Assembly (NCBI GenBank): GCA_016784945.1
Contig: JADHTP010000218.1
Location: forward strand, 1 to 5,611
Length of the DNA stretch: 5,611 nt
Source: Deltaproteobacteria bacterium
Lineage (GTDB): Bacteria; Myxococcota_A; UBA9042; DTJE01
Direction of reading: 5' to 3'
Notes under the pieces: generated by a model
Databases searched by the model: none
Told to the model about the DNA's origin: nothing
The model's input: only the letters and a program-made list of their open reading frames with translations
Translations under genes and position numbers: made by a program
In this document: in pieces, positions 1 to 5,494 of the stretch
Layout: each line of letters opens with the position of its first letter
Numbering within the stretch: the first letter of the stretch is position 1

Positions 1-44
1 ATGGTCGATGGTCGATGGTCGATGGTCGATGGTCGATGGTCGAT
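1..44. repeat. Perfect heptanucleotide tandem array (ATGGTCG x6)
   Basis: Six perfect head-to-tail copies of ATGGTCG fill bases 1-42, and the first two bases of a seventh follow. The array touches the window edge, so its true copy number is unknown. Since 7 is not a multiple of 3, all three frames of a strand encode the same cycling 7-residue peptide. On the minus strand that peptide (RPSTIDH) has no stop, so the neighbouring minus-strand frame stays open to the edge. Arrays of this kind resemble the short tandemly repeated heptanucleotides known from heterocystous cyanobacteria. Here they are most simply intergenic slippage-prone DNA. Other period-7 tracts with related units occur at 76-96 and 2407-2430. 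Confidence 0.95.
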
Positions 45-75
45 CAAGGTACCAGATCCCTTTCCGAGATCCCCA

Positions 76-96
76 ACCATTATCCATAGACCATTA
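76..96. repeat. Degenerate period-7 tract
   Basis: The bases read ACCATTA / TCCATAG / ACCATTA, three consecutive heptamers with the first and third identical. On the minus strand the units are TAATGGT, CTATGGA and TAATGGT, which share the ATGGT core with the perfect array at 1-44. The hexamer CTATTG is then doubled at 101-112. This looks like an older, eroded relative of the array next to it and marks the probable intergenic side of the Cys-rich gene. Confidence 0.65.
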
Positions 97-324
97 ACCC
101 CTATTGCTATTGATGCCGGCAAGTCGCACGAGCACGCGCCATAAGGATGGCAAATCGCGCCCCAGCCGCACATGCCGCAGGGCCCGCCGCACCCGTCGTC
201 GCCGCACTCCTTCCCGCAACAGTCGGGCATGCAGCACGTCCCCTTGATGCACACGGAGCCGTCGTGGCACAGGTTGCAGGCCCGTCAGCATCAAGGCAAC
301 GAAACACCCGGACAGGCGATTCAT
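94..324 (-). pseudogene. Cys-rich lipoprotein with CGDDGCGG motif, frameshifted
   Basis: The minus-strand ATG at 324-322 opens a signal-peptide-like stretch (MNRLSGCFVALMLTG). From 278 downward a different frame gives a body with 14 Cys in about 51 residues, including CCGKECGDDGCGGPCGMC. If one base is dropped near 279-283 the two parts join as LMLTGC-NLCHDG, a good lipobox, so the intact product was probably a small surface lipoprotein with a disulfide-rich body. The CGDDGCGG motif is recurrent in secreted proteins of Myxococcota-like bacteria; its function is not established. In the frame of the start codon the reading ends at TAA 96-94. In the Cys frame there is no stop before the window edge, so the true C-terminus is uncertain. 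An AGAAGG lies only 2 nt before the ATG, a tight spacing. The frameshift could be real or a sequencing error. Confidence 0.7.
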
Positions 325-457
325 GGCCTTCTCTTCGCACGGTTCCGACACTATACAGGACGGCTTTTCGTTCCTCCACAGGGGACGCTCCTTGACTTGC
401 GCAGCCCCCCCATCCTACAAAGGGTGTCACCTTCGAAACTGCAAACAGAGGCCCAGA
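325..457. promoter_or_regulatory. Divergent intergenic region with weak promoter candidates
   Basis: This 133-bp gap separates the minus-strand Cys-rich gene from the plus-strand lyase remnant, so promoters for both should lie here. On the plus strand TTGACT (392-397) is followed after 18 bp by TACAAA (416-421), which would start transcription about 30 nt before the ATG at 458. An AGAGG at 447-451 lies 6 nt before that ATG and serves as its ribosome site. On the minus strand TATAGT (355-350) could be a -10 box for the lipoprotein, but no good -35 accompanies it. A run of seven C lies at 405-411. These calls rest on short matches only. Confidence 0.3.
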
Positions 458-728
458 ATGTCGGATTCCCTGTTTCCCGCGAAAGGACTTACAGCGAAAG
501 ACGTGATCGAAAAAATGCAGGACATGGGCGGCCAGGACGCGGACTGGCGCGGCGGGCGCACCTGGAGCGGTCTATCACGGCGGGGAAGAGATATCGGACC
601 TGTTGAAGCGCGCCTACACCATGTATTTTTCGGAAAACGGGCTCAGCCCCATGGCCTTTCCCAGCCTGCGACGCTTCGAGGCCGAAGTGGTGTGCATGAC
701 CGCCGACATGCTGAACGGCGGTCCCGAT
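458..728 (+). pseudogene. N-terminal fragment of PLP-dependent lyase (S1P lyase-like)
   Basis: The ATG at 458 begins MSDSLFPAKGLTAKDVIEKM and continues to DWRGGRTWS near 568. The reading then shifts and resumes at 570 with VYHGGEEISDLLKRAY, SENGLSP, FPSLRRFEAEVV and ends at MLNGGPD (728). The order GR.WS-VYHGGEE, then N.L.P..FPSLR.FE.EVV, then NGGPD is the N-terminal signature of the sphingosine-1-phosphate lyase branch of group II PLP decarboxylases, which cleave phosphorylated amino-alcohols or decarboxylate amino acids. In the family NGGPD is followed by a segment like TSGGTES that helps bind PLP phosphate, and the catalytic Lys lies much later. All of that is absent, because the sequence switches to another protein family. 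Only about 90 of the usual 400-500 residues remain, and the frame is broken near 569, so this is not functional. The subfamily assignment is by motif recall. Confidence 0.75.
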
Positions 729-1233
729 TTCGCACCCGATCATCGGCGGGCCAGGGACCTTCTGCAGACATGGGATTTCCAGGCCACGGCGGATTCGGCC
801 GCGGCCGCCGTGTTCTTCGTGACCTACCGCGAGGCGGCCATGGGCGCGCTGGTGGACGAATTGGGTTTCATCCATCCTTTCGGCAGCAGAAAAGCCCTGA
901 GCAAGTTCGTGAACATGCCGCGGTCCGAGGCGTCCGGCGGCCTGGATTCGGTCTGGAAGTCCCATTTCGACCTGGGTAGTCCCATTTCGACCTGGGTCAC
1001 CCGGTCCGCCCGTTCACGGCCATGGCGGGCCCGGTGTGGCGCATGGTGGTGGACCTGGCGGACATCCGGCACGGTCGGTGGATATCGGACACCGGCACCT
1101 CGGGCTGGCCCGGCTCCCCCCACTACAAGGACCAGCACGGACTGTGGAAAAGCGGCGAATACGTGCCCATGGTCAGTGACTGGGACGACATCCGACGGAC
1201 CGACGTGGGCCCCTGGTCCTGCAGCCGGAGTAA
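729..1233 (+). pseudogene. C-terminal fragment of penicillin acylase family protein
   Basis: From about 729 the translation reads RARDLLQTWDFQATADS, AAAVFFVTYREAAMGALVDELG and SVWKSHFDLG. After the 20-bp duplication at 958-997 it resumes as HPVRPFTAMAGPVWRMVVDL, then DTGTSGWPGSPHYKDQHG, LWKSGEYVPMVSDWDD and DVGP. These match the end of the B chain of penicillin acylase-type Ntn hydrolases (leucine-rich WD segment, SG.PGS.HY.DQ..W..G.Y.P near the C-terminus). Removing one 20-bp copy joins the two frames exactly. Adding one C to the C run at 1210-1213 then gives GPLVLQPE and a TAA at 1231-1233, a typical acylase ending. About 160 of the family's roughly 700-850 residues survive. The nucleophilic Ser at the B-chain start is missing, so no activity is expected. 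The family acts on amides such as acyl-homoserine lactones or beta-lactams. Confidence 0.8.
958..997 (+). repeat. Exact 20-bp tandem duplication causing a frameshift
   Basis: AGTCCCATTTCGACCTGGGT occurs twice back to back (958-977 and 978-997) with no mismatch. Twenty is not a multiple of three, so the second copy moves the acylase reading from frame 3 to frame 2. Deleting either copy restores one continuous acylase frame across SHFDLG-HPVRPF. This is the form expected of replication slippage or an assembly duplication. Confidence 0.95.
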
Positions 1234-1238
1234 GGAGG
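1231..1238 (+). promoter_or_regulatory. Strong ribosome binding site fused to upstream stop codon
   Basis: TAAGGAGG is an almost full anti-16S match placed 5 nt before the TTG at 1244, and it decides that start: no ATG or GTG start has comparable support. Its first three bases are the TAA that ends the restored acylase frame (LVLQPE-stop). Ancestrally the acylase and the hydrolase were therefore probably read from one message, with ribosomes ending at the site where the next gene begins. Confidence 0.8.
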
Positions 1239-1243
1239 ATTCG

Positions 1244-2425
1244 TTGAAAGGGCTGCTCGCTTCATGCCTTCTGGCGTGTGCCATGGGATGTTCGGGATCG
1301 GTGGCTGATCCACCGTATTTCGACTGGTGCGCGGCCGACGCCCCGCCGGACGACGCCTGCTACGCTGCGAAGCGGGATCCCCTGTCGACCAACGTGACCC
1401 TGGCCCGGGAAATCGCCATCAAGCAGATGGAAGAGCACCCCGCGGACAAGGTGATCTGGAACTGGGAAGAGTCCGTCATGATGCTCGGGATCTCCGAACT
1501 GTACCGGGTGACCGGCGACACCGCGTTCAGGGATTACTACAGGGACTGGATCGACCACCACATCGACAAGGGCTACTTCATGGGGACCAGCGATTCCTGC
1601 TCCCCCGCGGCCCTGGCCGCACTCCTGTACCGGGAACTGGGGGACGCGAAGTACCTGACCGTGGTGGAAGACGCCCTGCACTACCTGGCCGAGGTGGCGA
1701 GCCGCACCGAGGAAGGGGGCATCAGTCACCTGGGGGACGCGCCGGTGGTGACCCTGTGGGTGGATTCCCTGTTCATGTTCGGCAACGTGCTCATGAAGCA
1801 CGGGGAGCTGGCCGACGATCCGGATGCCATCAGGGAATTCAGCGACCAGTTCGCCATCTTCACTGACCTGCTCCAGTCCGACACGGGCTTCTATCGCCAT
1901 GCCCACGCCTGGCCCGGACAGGACGACGACGTGTACTGGGGCCGGGGCAACGGATGGGTGGCGGCGGCAGGCGCCGAGTACCTGCGGGTGCTTCGCGACC
2001 GGGGAGAAACGGACGGGGTGGCCGAGGCCGCCGTGGGACTGTTGATGGACGACGTGAAGGCCGCACAGGATCCGCAGACGGGCCTGTGGTGGACCGTGCT
2101 GAACCGACCGGGGGAAACCTATCTGGAAACCAGCGCCACAGCCCTCTTCTCCTACGCCCTGTCGCGCCTGTATCGGTACGGCCATGCCGACGACACGGCC
2201 CTTCGGGTCATCGCCGACGCCATGGACGGGATCCGGTCCCGGATCGCCCGGGACGACCAGGACCGGCCCGTGATCGAGGGCGTGTCCGGACCCACGGGCG
2301 TTGGATCCTTCGCCAACTACGCCGCCGTCAAGACCATCGACGACGTCCCCTTCGGCATCGGGGTCGTGATCCTGGCCCTGGTGGAGTCCTCGGGCCTGCC
2401 GGGGCCGTTGATAGTTGATCGTTGA
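1244..2425 (+). CDS. GH88/GH105 family unsaturated uronyl hydrolase, lipoprotein
   Basis: This 393-residue protein starts at TTG 1244, chosen for the TAAGGAGG 5 nt upstream. The open frame extends further upstream, but that part encodes acylase residues. A short signal (MKGLLASCLLACAMGC) suggests a lipoprotein anchored at Cys16, with an atypical lipobox. The rest fits the (alpha/alpha)6 barrel of YteR/YesR-type enzymes, which hydrate and release the unsaturated uronic acid left by polysaccharide lyases on pectic or glucuronic oligosaccharides. Visible family motifs are LWVDSLFMFGNVLM, with Asp174 matching the catalytic Asp of YteR, then YWGRGNGW (231-238), QDPQTGLWW and YLETSATALFSYAL (from 293). 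Its size agrees with the family, about 370-400 residues. The last codons and stop lie in the heptamer repeat. No lyase, transporter or regulator for pectin is adjacent, so the substrate is open. GH105 is preferred over GH88 on the SATA motif. Confidence 0.85.
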   Translation: MKGLLASCLLACAMGCSGSVADPPYFDWCAADAPPDDACYAAKRDPLSTNVTLAREIAIKQMEEHPADKVIWNWEESVMMLGISELYRVTGDTAFRDYYRDWIDHHIDKGYFMGTSDSCSPAALAALLYRELGDAKYLTVVEDALHYLAEVASRTEEGGISHLGDAPVVTLWVDSLFMFGNVLMKHGELADDPDAIREFSDQFAIFTDLLQSDTGFYRHAHAWPGQDDDVYWGRGNGWVAAAGAEYLRVLRDRGETDGVAEAAVGLLMDDVKAAQDPQTGLWWTVLNRPGETYLETSATALFSYALSRLYRYGHADDTALRVIADAMDGIRSRIARDDQDRPVIEGVSGPTGVGSFANYAAVKTIDDVPFGIGVVILALVESSGLPGPLIVDR

Positions 2426-2430
2426 TCGTT
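2407..2430. repeat. Heptamer tract TTGATAG/TTGATCG/TTGATCG
   Basis: Three consecutive heptamers starting at 2408 (TTGATAG, TTGATCG, TTGATCG, then TT) end the hydrolase gene. They encode its final residues IVDR and supply the TGA at 2423-2425. The unit differs from the ATGGTCG array at 1-44 at two of seven positions. The repeat seems to have grown into the 3' end of the gene and replaced its original stop. Confidence 0.8.
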
Positions 2431-2434
2431 CCCG

Positions 2435-2498
2435 GGGATGGATGGACTTCAGCCTAGAAGGCGTAGCCGATTCGGGATGGATGGACTTCAGCCTAGAA
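2435..2498. repeat. Two 25-bp direct repeats at the porin 3' end
   Basis: Identical 25-base copies lie at 2435-2459 and 2474-2498, starting GGGATGGATGGACTTCAG and ending CTAGAA, with a 14-bp unique spacer. The offset is 39 bp, exactly 13 codons. On the minus strand each copy begins TTC-TAG: the right copy gives the porin's real ending (VQVSF-stop), and the left copy gives a second in-frame ending (RIGYAF-stop). The two genes here converge with only 67 bp between their stops, and no GC-rich hairpin plus T-tract terminator is evident in the gap. Confidence 0.95.
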
Positions 2499-3677
2499 AG
2501 AGACCTGCACCTGGGTGCGGAAGCGGTACTCGTCCAGGGTCCCGCCAGGCCGTGTCTGCGGCAGCCAGGCGAAATCGGTCTGCCACTTGAACTGGTGCCC
2601 CACCAGGTAGACGTTGAACCCGGCGGACAGTTCGTGACGATGCTCCAGGTCGTCCGTTTCGCCGGCGATCCCGTTCGCTTGTACATCCTTTCGCAGCGCA
2701 TCCAGGACCTGGAGGAAGGCATACCTCACGGACAGTTCGAATCGCGAGGCCGCAAGGTAGCTGGCCTGGGCCTGGACGCCCCACAGCCCCATGTCCATGT
2801 CCGTGAGGTCATCACCCATCTGAACGAGGCCGACGCAGGCCAACGCGGACATCGAGAAACCGTGGGCCTTGAGAAGGACCTCCGGCGCAATGCGCAGGGC
2901 CAGGTCCTGGAACCGCTCGGGACGTATGTCCCAGGCCGCGCTGAGTCCCGCGGAGAACCGGACCGGACCACCCTGGAAGTCCGTGTCAGCGCGCGTGTCG
3001 ATCCCGCCGTGGTTGTATCCCACCCGGGCCACGATTTCCGGATGCAGGCCGTCGAAGGGGTCGGGCCCCGTCAGGTCGGACCGGTTGGGCGCGGTGACGC
3101 CGTATAGGCCCGTCAGTTTCACGGCGTGGGAGCCCCGGGTGTTCTGCCCGGTGAACACGCCCACCACGTACTCGATGGCCTGCGGCTTTTCGTACCCGTT
3201 GTGGAAGGTGAATCCCAACTGGCGCTCCGCCCCGACGTACCCGGTGAGGATGGACCAGTCCACCAGGGTCAGGCGCTGAAAGGACTGGATCCGGTAACGG
3301 GTGAAGGGGATCTTGAAGACGCCCACCCGGATGCGCAGGTCCGGCAGGGCCTGGTAGTCCACGTAAAAGTCCATGAATTCCAGGCTGCCTGGCACGACGT
3401 TCAAGTGCAGTTTCCAGGTCAATTCCTTCAGTCCAAGGCTCCCGCTGAATACGGGGCGCAGACGCCGGATCCGGATGTCGCTCTCGTCGTCCCTGCTGGC
3501 AAAGCTGTACTGGACCTGTGCAGCCAGGGCAAAGCGGAGACTCCAGGTCCCGTCCTCCGTGGCCACCCGGTAAGGTTCCAGTCGATCGGGCAACAGGGGG
3601 GAACGGTTTGATTCGGCGGCGTCCAGGCCCACGGGGGTCAGCAGAAGCGCCGCCAGGATGAGTGCGCGGGTCGTCAT
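2493..3677 (-). CDS. Outer-membrane porin, phosphate-selective porin O/P-like
   Basis: This 394-residue protein starts at ATG 3677, which overlaps the stop of the synthetase gene as ATGA. A longer open frame upstream is only a shadow of that gene. There is no clear ribosome site, so start by translational coupling is likely. A signal peptide (MTTRALILAALLLTPVGLDA) with cleavage near residue 20 precedes a body rich in alternating beta-strand patterns. Family-like segments are DIRIRRLRPVFSGSLG (67-82), LRIRVGVFKIPFTRYRIQSF (114-133) and ELSAGFNVYLVGHQFKWQTD (349-368). The chain ends FRTQVQVSF with the terminal Phe recognised by the Bam machinery. This resembles the OprO/OprP porin family, 16-stranded channels that in other bacteria pass anions. 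Phosphate selectivity is not implied, and a role in passing the synthetase substrate is inferred from the operon. Confidence 0.8.
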   Translation of the reverse strand: MTTRALILAALLLTPVGLDAAESNRSPLLPDRLEPYRVATEDGTWSLRFALAAQVQYSFASRDDESDIRIRRLRPVFSGSLGLKELTWKLHLNVVPGSLEFMDFYVDYQALPDLRIRVGVFKIPFTRYRIQSFQRLTLVDWSILTGYVGAERQLGFTFHNGYEKPQAIEYVVGVFTGQNTRGSHAVKLTGLYGVTAPNRSDLTGPDPFDGLHPEIVARVGYNHGGIDTRADTDFQGGPVRFSAGLSAAWDIRPERFQDLALRIAPEVLLKAHGFSMSALACVGLVQMGDDLTDMDMGLWGVQAQASYLAASRFELSVRYAFLQVLDALRKDVQANGIAGETDDLEHRHELSAGFNVYLVGHQFKWQTDFAWLPQTRPGGTLDEYRFRTQVQVSF

Positions 3678-5425
3678 GAGGCCTGGCGGTCCCATCCACC
3701 GTCGGCGCGGAGCTTCTCGACCTCGGCCTTCGCCGTTTCGCTCAGGGTCACGTAGTCGGTCTTGGCCACCCGGTTCAGGGGGAACTCCCCGGGCTCCACC
3801 AGAACGTAGTGCAGGGGCCGCATGTAGGACGCCAGGTTCGCCTTTGCGTGGGCCTCCAGTTCCTCCACCGTGACCGGGGCGTCGGCCTTCTTTTCCACGA
3901 AGGCCACGATGGCCTCGCTGAAGACGTCGTGTTCCACGCCCACGACCCCCACCATGCCCACCTTGTCCTTCAGTCCGGCCACCTGTTCCTCCACCTGGGC
4001 GGGGAAAACCTGGTAGCCCTTGGGCTTGATCACCCATTTCTGGCGGCCCGAGAAGTGCAGGCCCTTGTCGTCCTGGAAACCCAGGTCCCCGGTGTAGACC
4101 CAGCCGTCGGTGCTGATGGTCCTGGCCGTGGCGTCGGGGTCGTTCACGTACCCGAGGAAGGTCTGGGGTCCCTTGAAACAGATATTGCCCGTTTCGCCCT
4201 GGGGCAGTTCATCCCCGGCGGCCCCGTCGTCCTTCATGGGTTGCCGGATGCTCATGGGGTAGGCCGGCATATCGTAGCCAACGCCCGCCAGGATATCGTC
4301 CACGGTGCCGTCCAGCGGCGAATAGGTCACGAACCCAGCGGTCTCCGTCAGGCCCAGGCCGGTGCCGAAACCGGGCGCCATGGTGGCCAGCTTCTCCAGG
4401 AACTGCCGCGGGACCTGCTGGCCCGCGTAGAGCGCGAACTTCAGGCTGTCCAGGTCGAACTCCCCGTAGTTGGGCAACATCCACTGCAGATTGAACAGGG
4501 CCGGTATCTGGCCGAAACAGGTGACGCGGTAGTCCTCGATGGCCTTGAGCGACTTTTCCGCGTCGAAGATGTGCAGGATCACCACGGTCTGCCCGAAAAA
4601 CAGGGGCGTCATGAGCTGCTCGGTCTGGCACCCCACGTGGGACGGTGGCAGGTTCACCAGCATGCGGGCGTCCTTCGTCATGTCGAAGGCATGGCCAAGG
4701 CACATGTTCTGGCAGGTGATGTTGCGGTGGGACAGGAGGGCGGGCTTGGGGTAGCCCGTGGAACCGGTGGTGAAGATCACCAGGCAACCGTCGTCCTCGC
4801 TCACGGACTGGCGGGCCGCCATGAACTTCTTGAGCATGGGGTTGTCCGGGCCTCCGGTCATGGTCTGCTGGGCCAGCTGGGCCGCTTGTGCCGCCAGAAC
4901 GAAGGCCGACACACCCCCGCCCACCACCTCTTCGTCCGGCAGGGAAAACTGGACCAGGTGCTCGACGAAGGGACAGTGCAACTGGACGGCCTTGGCCAGT
5001 TCCCGGAAATCGGCCACCTCGGTCTTTCCCAGGAAGCCGTATCCCTTGGCCTGAACCAGCGAAAGGCAGCGGATGACCTCGGGGGGCTTGAGCCGCAGAT
5101 CGAGGGGGACGAACCGCACCCCGATCTTGAAGCAAGCGTATTCCAGGAAGATGTGCTCGGTAAGCAGGGGCAGGGAGGTGGCGAAATAGTCGCCCTTCTC
5201 GAACCCCATGTCCAGCAGCTTGATGGCCAGGGCCGAGGTGGCCTTGTCGAACCGGTCCCAGGTCACGCTGACCTGGGTGTCGGCGTTGATGATGGCCAGG
5301 TCCTCGGGCTTTTCCTTCGCCCAACGGGCCACGATTTCGTGCACCAGGTGCCGGTCGGCATAGTCCTTTTCGAAGTTGTCCAGGGTGCACTGGGGCACGC
5401 CGTTGTGCTTGGCGATATCGACCAT
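3674..5425 (-). CDS. AMP-forming acyl-CoA synthetase (ANL superfamily)
   Basis: This 583-residue cytoplasmic enzyme should activate a carboxylic acid with ATP to an acyl-adenylate and then a CoA thioester. Motifs appear in the right order: the P-loop FTTGSTGYPKPALLSH (218-233), YAGQQVP (333-339), GLGLTETAG (356-364), YTGDLGF (444-450) with the ATP-ribose-binding Asp447, the hinge GRQKWVIKPKGYQVFP (460-475) and PLNRVAKTD, with Lys555 in the place of the adenylation lysine. The length is normal for the superfamily. The P-loop has TTGSTG where most members have TSGTTG. The start at 5425 is set by GGAGGT 5 nt upstream. It is the first gene of a two-gene operon, and its TGA overlaps the porin ATG. 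The substrate is unknown: medium or long acyl, aromatic and other acids are all possible. A non-ligase adenylating role cannot be excluded. Confidence 0.9.
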   Translation of the reverse strand: MVDIAKHNGVPQCTLDNFEKDYADRHLVHEIVARWAKEKPEDLAIINADTQVSVTWDRFDKATSALAIKLLDMGFEKGDYFATSLPLLTEHIFLEYACFKIGVRFVPLDLRLKPPEVIRCLSLVQAKGYGFLGKTEVADFRELAKAVQLHCPFVEHLVQFSLPDEEVVGGGVSAFVLAAQAAQLAQQTMTGGPDNPMLKKFMAARQSVSEDDGCLVIFTTGSTGYPKPALLSHRNITCQNMCLGHAFDMTKDARMLVNLPPSHVGCQTEQLMTPLFFGQTVVILHIFDAEKSLKAIEDYRVTCFGQIPALFNLQWMLPNYGEFDLDSLKFALYAGQQVPRQFLEKLATMAPGFGTGLGLTETAGFVTYSPLDGTVDDILAGVGYDMPAYPMSIRQPMKDDGAAGDELPQGETGNICFKGPQTFLGYVNDPDATARTISTDGWVYTGDLGFQDDKGLHFSGRQKWVIKPKGYQVFPAQVEEQVAGLKDKVGMVGVVGVEHDVFSEAIVAFVEKKADAPVTVEELEAHAKANLASYMRPLHYVLVEPGEFPLNRVAKTDYVTLSETAKAEVEKLRADGGWDRQAS

Positions 5426-5430
5426 GGGGG

Positions 5431-5436
5431 ACCTCC
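5431..5436 (-). promoter_or_regulatory. Ribosome binding site GGAGGT
   Basis: On the minus strand GGAGGT is followed by five bases (CCCCC) and then the ATG at 5425. It fixes the synthetase start. A longer minus-strand open stretch begins upstream, but it is in another frame and lacks such a site. Confidence 0.8.
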
Positions 5437-5444
5437 CTCAGAAG

Positions 5445-5458
5445 ACTGAACAATGAAC
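5445..5458. repeat. Short period-7 motif in leader
   Basis: ACTGAAC followed by AATGAAC (5445-5458) makes two near-identical heptamers; on the minus strand these read GTTCATT GTTCAGT. They lie in the predicted 5' leader of the synthetase-porin transcript. With only two units this could be chance. It is listed because three other intergenic or gene-end sites in the window also show a period of 7. Confidence 0.4.
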
Positions 5459-5465
5459 GGTGGGA

Positions 5466-5494
5466 ACTATGGCAAATCGGGCAGGGGCTGGCAA
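5466..5494 (-). promoter_or_regulatory. Sigma70-type promoter for synthetase-porin operon
   Basis: On the minus strand TTGCCA (5494-5489) is separated by exactly 17 bp from CATAGT (5471-5466). These match the -35 and -10 consensus at five and four of six positions. Transcription would begin near 5459, giving a leader of about 35 nt that contains the GGAGGT site. A perfect TTGACA at 5567-5562 lies further upstream but has no fitting -10. Confidence 0.6.

Noticed and set aside
1..44. CRISPR array or replication-origin iterons.
   Set aside because: The units are 7 bp with no spacers, which excludes CRISPR. No replication gene or AT-rich stretch is near, and iterons are usually longer and spaced.
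603..1247. A 214-residue fused lyase-acylase protein as a new gene.
   Set aside because: The frame lacks the lyase N-terminus and leaves the acylase frame at the 20-bp duplication, after which it is nonsense. Neither half keeps its catalytic residues.
2426..2492. Bidirectional rho-independent terminator between the convergent genes.
   Set aside because: No convincing GC-rich inverted repeat followed by a T run is present on either strand. The space is taken by direct repeats.
2493..2495. Pyrrolysine insertion at the porin TAG.
   Set aside because: No Pyl insertion context or Pyl genes can be seen here, and the protein already ends with a proper Phe-terminated barrel strand. It is kept only as a remote alternative in the repeat finding.
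1262..2722. A 486-codon minus-strand open frame across the hydrolase gene and the 25-bp repeats.
   Set aside because: It is the antisense shadow of the GH105 gene and crosses two repeat tracts and the porin end. No recognisable domain or ribosome site supports it.
3809..5449. A 546-codon open frame on the plus strand opposite the synthetase gene.
   Set aside because: It is antisense to a protein with all ANL motifs in order. Its translation is rich in G, H, V, Q and L, as expected from reverse reading of GC-rich codons, and it shows no family motif.
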